Shown one piece after another: positions 57,933 to 64,000 of a DNA stretch of 64,000 nt. Location: positions 306,857,857 to 306,921,856 of the forward strand of contig CM060709.1 of assembly GCA_030686995.1 (NCBI GenBank). The letters run 5' to 3'. Position numbers and translations under genes: made by a program. The stretch comes from Artemisia argyi. Lineage: Eukaryota; Streptophyta; Magnoliopsida; Asterales; Asteraceae. Below the pieces are notes generated by a model. That model did not search any database and was not told the DNA's origin. It worked only from the letters and a program-made list of their open reading frames with translations. Each line of letters opens with the position of its first letter. Positions within the stretch are counted from its first letter, which is position 1.

Positions 57933-59125
57933 TTTATTTGGGTAATACATTGCATCCATGAACCCCATAGAGCATTGATATGCATGGCTAAAAACATGCG
58001 TAATTCATCTATTACTTGCATATGTTTTTTTGCCAAATTTTCTTTTCAAACATTCACTTTTAATCTTGTCATGTGTCCAAAACTTGTGATTAAACATAAT
58101 TTTGACATATTTGTTAAGTATTAGAATCATTTCTATGCACAACCTTTATTGACTATTATTAGTTTTTACGGTATTATTTCTATGTTTTTATCTTAGCCTA
58201 CTTTCTCTAACTTGTCACCCAGGAGATGCATAAACTGATCATAAGATATGTGTTTTAGTTTTTCTTATGAAGCTAATATGCATTTAATATTAATCAGTCA
58301 AAAAATCACAAGAAAAACAACTTTTTACATTACAGATGTTTTCTGAAAAGTATGCACGTGCATACCCTCTGCCTCAAGTATGTCTATCTCTATGAGTTTT
58401 TGGAAATTCGCATGAAAACAACATCCGCTTCCCCCAAGCTATTTAGAAACCATATGTCAGGAACAATTTTTTTTCTCAAGCTTTTGTTGGTATTTTAGTG
58501 TAAAATAGATTGAGTTTAATATGCATATAAAAAGTTCTAGTGTAATATATAGAAAAACACAAGGATACATAAATGATTCTGATTGCAAACATAACAACAT
58601 ACACAAACTTGAATCAATTAGATTTTATCCGGTTGTTAATTGGTATCCACTCTAATTTAATCGATCTGAAAGCGTTCATACTCGTGACTTCTAATTGCTA
58701 TCAGGATACCCTATCACCCCACATACGACACATAAACAACAGCTTTTACATGATGTGGCGACGCCTTACTTTCAAAATCATGGCCGAATCTAAAGTCTCA
58801 CATAAACAGATAGAAATTAAACTCAACTTTCAAGTTGAGCATTCTCTTTACTTTTAGATAAGGGTATTACTGTCTACATCTTATGTCTACATACCTCGCT
58901 ACGACGGATTGAGTATTGTTGTTGTTTTCAAAATTCTTTCATAGTCTAAAGCCCAACATATAAACATATAGTTTCAGCCTTAGCCCAAATTCCAAAAGCC
59001 CAAAATTCAACATCATTTCCCAAACCTTCCATAAACAAAAAAATCATTTTCAAACTTTTTTATAATTATTATTCCACCTCGCGTATTTTCTAAACCCCTT
59101 TTCTTTTCGTCATCACTTTTCAGCT
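57933..59125. other. Intergenic DNA upstream of the FMN-binding gene
   Basis: No supported gene or repeat. The last 80 bp before 59126 are CT-rich (CCCCTTTTCTTTTCGTCATC), as in plant leaders. Confidence 0.5.
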
Positions 59126-62100
59126 ATGGAAGCAGCTGCAGCAGCTTTTTCAAGCTCATCTTTCACCATTCCTTCATTCCAAGACACCACTAAAACACAT
59201 TTCTCTAACCGCTTATCTGTTAGACCTAACTTATCGTTTCCCAAAACGACGCCGTTTGCCGCCGCTGGCAAACAACTTTCCGGTGACGTCACTGGTGACG
59301 CTAACAATGATGATGACGATAAGCTGAAGCTGCATAATGTGTTTGAGCCTGCTACTCAACAACCTGCATCATCTTCGGTACAACAGTTTATAATTTTTTT
59401 TACATTTTGATTTTTATTTATTTAATTATATCTGTTATAAATGTTAATAAAATGAGTAATTATGAAGTTGTTATTTGCGCGAGAAGTGATGAATTGTTGC
59501 ATGCAAATATGGATTAACGAATTCGGCTTTATTAATTTAGCGAGATATTATTATATCGATAAATTAACAATTTATTAATTTAAAGAAGTTTTACATATGG
59601 CTTTTAAATTTCCAAGTCTAATATGCTGCTAGTTACAATTTATATACAGTACTAGTTAGAGATGAAAAATAAATTATAAAAACAAGTTTAAATTAACATT
59701 TTATAAATTCACATTCAAAAATTAATTGAATTTGCCAAGTTCATTATTTTTGAATAAGTAAAAAAGTTAGTTTCGTTGGGACAAGTTTCAATTACGTATG
59801 ACCTTAATTGAACTAATTGAATTTGTACAAGTTTAAATTACGTAGCTTTTATATATATATGAAAATTGTTAGGAATTATTAATTTATAGTTTTGTTGGGA
59901 CTAATATATATACACTGGGGTTTCAAAAAAATTATTATCTTATAATTTTATTGATTGGGGTCCAAATTTGTACTGGCTAGACAAATTATTAATTTTATCG
60001 AGGTTATTAATTTATCGAGTACTAATTTATAGAGGTTTTACTGTAGTTGAAGAAGATTGGAATTTGGAATTGATTTTTAATGGATATGGAATTTGGGAGT
60101 ATGAGCTGGAGTAGAATGTAAAAATAGTAACGTATTCGTTGTAGGGAGAGGGTGTGGGAGTAGGATTTTTTTTTTTTTTTTTTTTTTTTTTTGTATCTAT
60201 GTGGATGAATCATAGAATGATACGTATAATGTAGAAAAATTGATTAAGAATTTGAGGTTGCATGACCATTCGTGCGACCAAATCATAGTTAAGTATTTAT
60301 AATCAGGCCATGTGTCAATTTGTGATTCGTCCGCAAGGAGGTTGTACGAGCGCGTTGCCATTTCGAGTGACCTGATGGACAAAATTGAGATTCAGTTGTT
60401 TCGGGATGTTTTTGAATAACCAATGGTGTATATGGTCTCTGCTCTGATTTTCTCTTTTAAAAAAACTAGGATATGTGGCTCGCTGTGTTTGGATGGAGGT
60501 TATCTTTAAGTGAAATAAATAATTTTTAATAAGCCAAATGAAATGAGCAATTTGGATGGAAAAAAGTATGTGCTTATTTTCGGGTGAAATAAGCAGTTTT
60601 CAATAATCATAGTGAATTAAGCAGTTTAGTTCCTACTTATGTTAAACTACTTATCTCATACACCAACTAAGAGATCTCCTTATTGGATGTGGACGACTGG
60701 ATGTAGGTCAATCACATTGATTTACAGAACCACATAAATGGTTATGTTATGGTGATTTTTTTCTTCCCTTCATTTTGACAAACACAAGTGATGAGTTAAA
60801 ATATTATTGCAAGCATAATGTGAATAAAATGGCATGGTTTGGATATATGGATTGACGCTCTAAGTAGATGCTTCAGCTGTAGTTTGATATTTTTTCTATA
60901 TTATGAAGGGTGCTTCAGGTAAGGTTTATAGCAAAGAGGGCTTGAATACAGAAGCACCTGAATTAGGGCACAGAGGAGGCACTAGGGCTGGTCTATTCAG
61001 GACCCCAATATCAGGGGGAGTTCAGAGTGCAACCTCTGTTCATGGCTTACCTAAACCAGCTTTGGCAGTTCGCAATCTGATGGAACAGGTAAAAGCATGG
61101 TCGTCAGTTATTAGCATCTGGACGTATGGTCAGATGTGCTCACATAGTTCATTGACTTATTTTACACCTACTTTCAAATTAAGTCTTTATGACAATTACT
61201 CTTATATCTAATTTAAGGCTAGGTTTGCTCACCTGTGTACTGTAATGTCTCGGATGCACCAACGAAATGAAGGATACCCATTTGGTTCACTGGTAGATTT
61301 TGCACCAGATGCAATTGGACGTAAGTTTACATTTCATCGACCATACATAGATACTACTCATTGTATTTTTAGTGTATTCTAGTTTACATGGATTTTTTAA
61401 TTTCTGACATGCCTTTTTCATATTCACCTTCCAGATCCAATATTTTCCTTTTCACAGCTGGGTATACACACACGTAACCTATTAGCTAATCCAGGGTGTA
61501 CACTAGTCGTTCAGGTTAGTATATATTGATGCATCCACTAATACACTTTAGGCTCACGTTTTGTGCATATAACTATCCTTAGTGACGGCTCTCTTTGTAG
61601 ATCCCTGGATGGAGTGGTTTGTCAAATGCCAGGGCTACAATCTTTGGTGATGTTTTCCCCCTTTCGGAAGATGAGCAGGTGCTTCATTGTTACATACAAA
61701 CCTTGTTTTACTGTTGCTTAGGATCGTTGTTACATGGTAAGTAAATTGCTTCAGGATATGAATAATTGTTTGAACTTTGTAAATATTCAGGAATGGGCAC
61801 ATAAGCAGTACATAGCAAAACACCAGCAGGCACCATCACAGAAGTGGGGAAACTTCTACTACTTCAGGATGCAGAATATAAGGTTTGTTTTCTTTATGTA
61901 AAAGCTTAATACAGTGATATGCTTTTAGTTTGATATATTAGAAATGTTCATATATTTGTTTGATGCACAGAGACATATACTTTATTGGGGGTTTTGGCAC
62001 TGTTGCTTGGGTTAATGTCAAGGAATACGAGGCTCTTCAACCTGATGAGATTGCTGTTAATGGCGGTGAGCATAACCTCAAGGTTAGCGTTTGAATTGGC

Positions 62101-62928
62101 AATTGTTGTTGGTTTTGCTTTTGAGATATTGGTCTTATATCCTAAAAATATATTGTTGCAGGAGCTGAATATTATGTTTTCCAAGCCTCTTAAAGAGCTG
62201 TTTTCATTGGAGAGTGAGGTGGATGATGTATCTCTGATATCAATAGATAGCAAGGGGACTGATATTCGTGTTCGTCAAGGTGCACAGGTATGAACTTGTT
62301 AATGGGATTGTTTGGCATTGGGTTTTGAGCGTTAATCTGATTATTGCATTTTCACTTTGAGTCGCATATCAATATCTATGCCTTGTGTAGGGTCAAATAA
62401 TAAATTTTGCATAGAAGTAGTTGCAACGAATCTGTTTCTTAGGGGTCAACTTATCAGAAGTTTCGACACACTCCTAACAACAAAAACACATCCAAAAGAG
62501 TATCTTCAACACCACACACACGAACCCAGGATTTTTAAGAGGGTGTTGCACAAAAGAAATGTTGGGCTAACTAAAGTTACACTGTAAGAAACGAAAGTAG
62601 CAAAAAAAAAATTTTGAGGGTTGCACACACCACAAAAATGGCAGTTTTGAATTCTTTTTGAACTTCGTCACCTAAAATCGGGTGTAGCCCGTGCCACACC
62701 CGGCATACATGTGGGTCCGTCCATGCACACACACGGGTCCGTCCATGCACACACACATGCATATAAGTCTATTATGAGATCTTATATGACCTGAACCTCC
62801 ATTTTCTGCAGTTTAACATACAAAGGTTGGTATTTGAAGACTGGAACGGGATTAAAACACTGGAAGAAGCCAAAGAAGCACTGTGGAAATTGGTAAATAA
62901 GGGAGGCGTCTACACTGTCCACAAGTAA
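59126..62928 (+). CDS. Plastid-type FMN-binding split-barrel protein (PNPOx-like)
   Basis: Nine coding exons: 59126-59377, 60909-61088, 61218-61320, 61435-61514, 61601-61678, 61791-61882, 61971-62082, 62162-62287 and 62812-62928. They total 1140 nt (379 aa) and every phase closes across GT-AG introns. The N-terminus is Ala/Ser/Thr rich (SSSSFTIPSFQDTTK), typical of a chloroplast transit peptide. The core (about 145-300) has MHQRNEGYPFGSLVDFAPDA, FSFSQLGIHTRNLLANPGCT, ARATIFGDVFPLSEDE and FYYFRMQNIRDIYFIGGFG, the pattern of the pyridoxamine-phosphate-oxidase-like flavin-binding barrel seen in At3g21140/At1g51560 and in the glutamyl-tRNA-reductase-binding protein. The C-terminal part (ELNIMF...) is a second domain of about 85 residues. 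True PNPOx activity is not implied. Intron 1 carries a transposon relic and a T26 run. Confidence 0.9.
59480..60045. mobile_element. Transposon relic in intron 1 of the FMN-binding gene
   Basis: The right end, on the minus strand TACAGTAAAACCTCTATAAA (60045-60026), is a common plant DNA-transposon terminus, followed by TCGATAAATTAATAA repeats. A TATCGATAAATTAAC stretch near 59555 suggests the other arm. The left boundary is not fixed. Confidence 0.4.
60167..60192 (+). repeat. T26 homopolymer in intron 1
   Basis: 26 consecutive T inside the first intron, after GGGAGTAGGA. It may be the A-tail of a minus-strand retroposed piece, but no adjacent retroposon body is recognised. Confidence 0.9.
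62713..62757 (+). repeat. Two-copy GGGTCCGTCCATGCACACAC repeat in intron 8
   Basis: A 22-bp unit is repeated head to tail in a 524-bp intron, next to a GTGCCACACCCGGC stretch. Intron 8 also has a CACACCAC-rich block around 62510-62640, possibly an old insertion. Confidence 0.75.
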
Positions 62929-63035
62929 AAAAGACATTACTTGGAGAAGGCTTGTGTATCACTAGAATATAACAGTAGCATAAACCCTGTTTTTGTTTTT
63001 GTTGGGTTTTGGATTAGTTGTCGATGTAGATGGTT

Positions 63036-63041
63036 AATAAA
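63036..63041 (+). terminator. Candidate poly(A) signal of the FMN-binding gene
   Basis: AATAAA about 108 bp after the stop codon, a usual plant distance for a near-upstream element. No other canonical copy is nearer. Confidence 0.4.
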
Positions 63042-64000
63042 GTGAGATGGAGCAGTTCTGGATTAATAATCACTTCTTAGTTTGGTTAAATCTGCAACCA
63101 TGGATTTAAAGAACTGTATAATTTTGATCGATGCGAGATGTTGACAGTCACAAAAATGTTAAATGTGAAATTGGTCTGTAAGCTTTGATCAGGAGCTTTG
63201 TAAACCTTGTGTTTATGAAATCAAATTAAAAATCTAACTTATGTTGATCTCATTTAGTTTCCACTGGGTTGAATAATGCTTAAGCTTTCTAGTAATATTT
63301 TCCATGGACGTTAACGCAACTGTTGACGGCCACCCTCATTCACATATAGTGCCACACCCACATCAACAGGTACACTTCTCTTTAAGTCTTGAATAGCAGA
63401 TCTGTCCGTCACTCTCTTTTGTGTCAATGGCAAAATTATCTTGGGTCAAGTCTGAAAGACTGATATATGTCTTGGTTGTGATGGGCTATGTTCAAAAGTG
63501 AAGAAATTATCCTGGTTAAATGCGAAGGGGTAGATATTTTGCAAAAATCTTGTGGATTAACGATGTCTTTAATGTTAATTTCTCGCGTGACCTATTCACG
63601 AAAAAGAGAGTTCTAAGTTGGAAAAAGAGCACCCTCTTCTGCTCGACTTTGGCAAGTCAACTGGATCATTCATGTATGACACTCGTGATGGTTTTTTTAA
63701 TCAACTCGAGTTGAAGCTTATGGTTTAGTAGGTTCATATAAAAAATAAAATAAAAATTAAGCTGAAATAGAGTATTTTTGTTCTCTTAAAAAGTTATTGA
63801 AATTCGGAAAAGAAACAGTTTAGTTGTAATTTTTGGAAACCTTGAGCTAAAGTCTGAACTTCGAACCAACGCTCTTTTATGGCTACATTTTGTCATTTAC
63901 ATTAACTTTGAACTAAGATTGGTTGAGCCCTTTGATAAAAAGGACTCTCCAAAAATTGGCGTATGCCACTTTATACAACGAGCACACGGTATTCTTTAGT
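63042..64000. other. Right-end intergenic DNA
   Basis: No supported gene; the 64-codon frame at 63520-63714 lacks any recognisable domain. AT-rich with no clear repeat. Confidence 0.5.

Noticed and set aside
1..64000. tRNA, rRNA or other structured RNA genes
   Set aside because: Only tRNA-complementary primer-binding sites were found; no cloverleaf or rRNA segment was recognised.

Overview
This is a plant nuclear window, AT-rich, with GT-AG introns and heavy retrotransposon load. The style of the gag-like ORFs (Tat-type ORF with C-x2-C-x3-H-x4-C knuckles, Athila ORF-1 type, Copia gag ending in VKQVWKPKQ) is what I know from Asteraceae such as Tanacetum/Artemisia relatives; the family is inference, the plant origin is clear.

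Left arm (1-7639): the 5' part of a KH-domain RNA-binding protein gene (minus, cut by the window edge), then AT-rich DNA with a Harbinger-like MITE, a Helitron-like fragment and a decayed, unidentified multi-exon locus.

Centre (7640-49807): a 42-kb nest of LTR retrotransposons whose order of arrival can be read from intact 5-bp target-site duplications. A small Copia-like element (E1, 7640-9996, plus) abuts a second Copia element (E2, about 9999-49807, minus). E2 is split by an Athila-type Gypsy element (10917-40446, minus, TSD CTGCA). The Athila element holds a 3.4-kb solo LTR in its 3' region (13672-17069, TSD TTTTC) and, inside its 5' LTR, a Tat-like Gypsy element (23039-40125, plus, TSD GCAGG) in the unusual form LTR-internal-LTR-internal-LTR. 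E2's own 5' LTR carries a 2.5-kb solo LTR (46916-49404, TSD GGGTC). Every element with coding sequence keeps a gag or accessory ORF but none shows protease, reverse transcriptase, RNase H or integrase; all look non-autonomous.

Right arm (49808-64000): low-copy DNA with palindromic minisatellites, a Helitron, a VIN3-like (VEL/VIL) chromatin gene (minus, three coding exons, 688 aa), two MITEs (one hAT type with a perfect 8-bp TSD), and a nine-exon gene for a plastid-type FMN-binding split-barrel (pyridoxamine-phosphate-oxidase-like) protein of 379 aa (plus). All splice phases in these two genes close, so both look intact.

The most distinctive signals are the three-LTR Tat array whose middle LTR is a mosaic of the outer two with a crossover mappable to about 50 bp, a degenerate TTATCGAGTAAG array in the leader of both Copia elements, and TGACGCCGTCA quasi-palindromes scattered through the Athila element.
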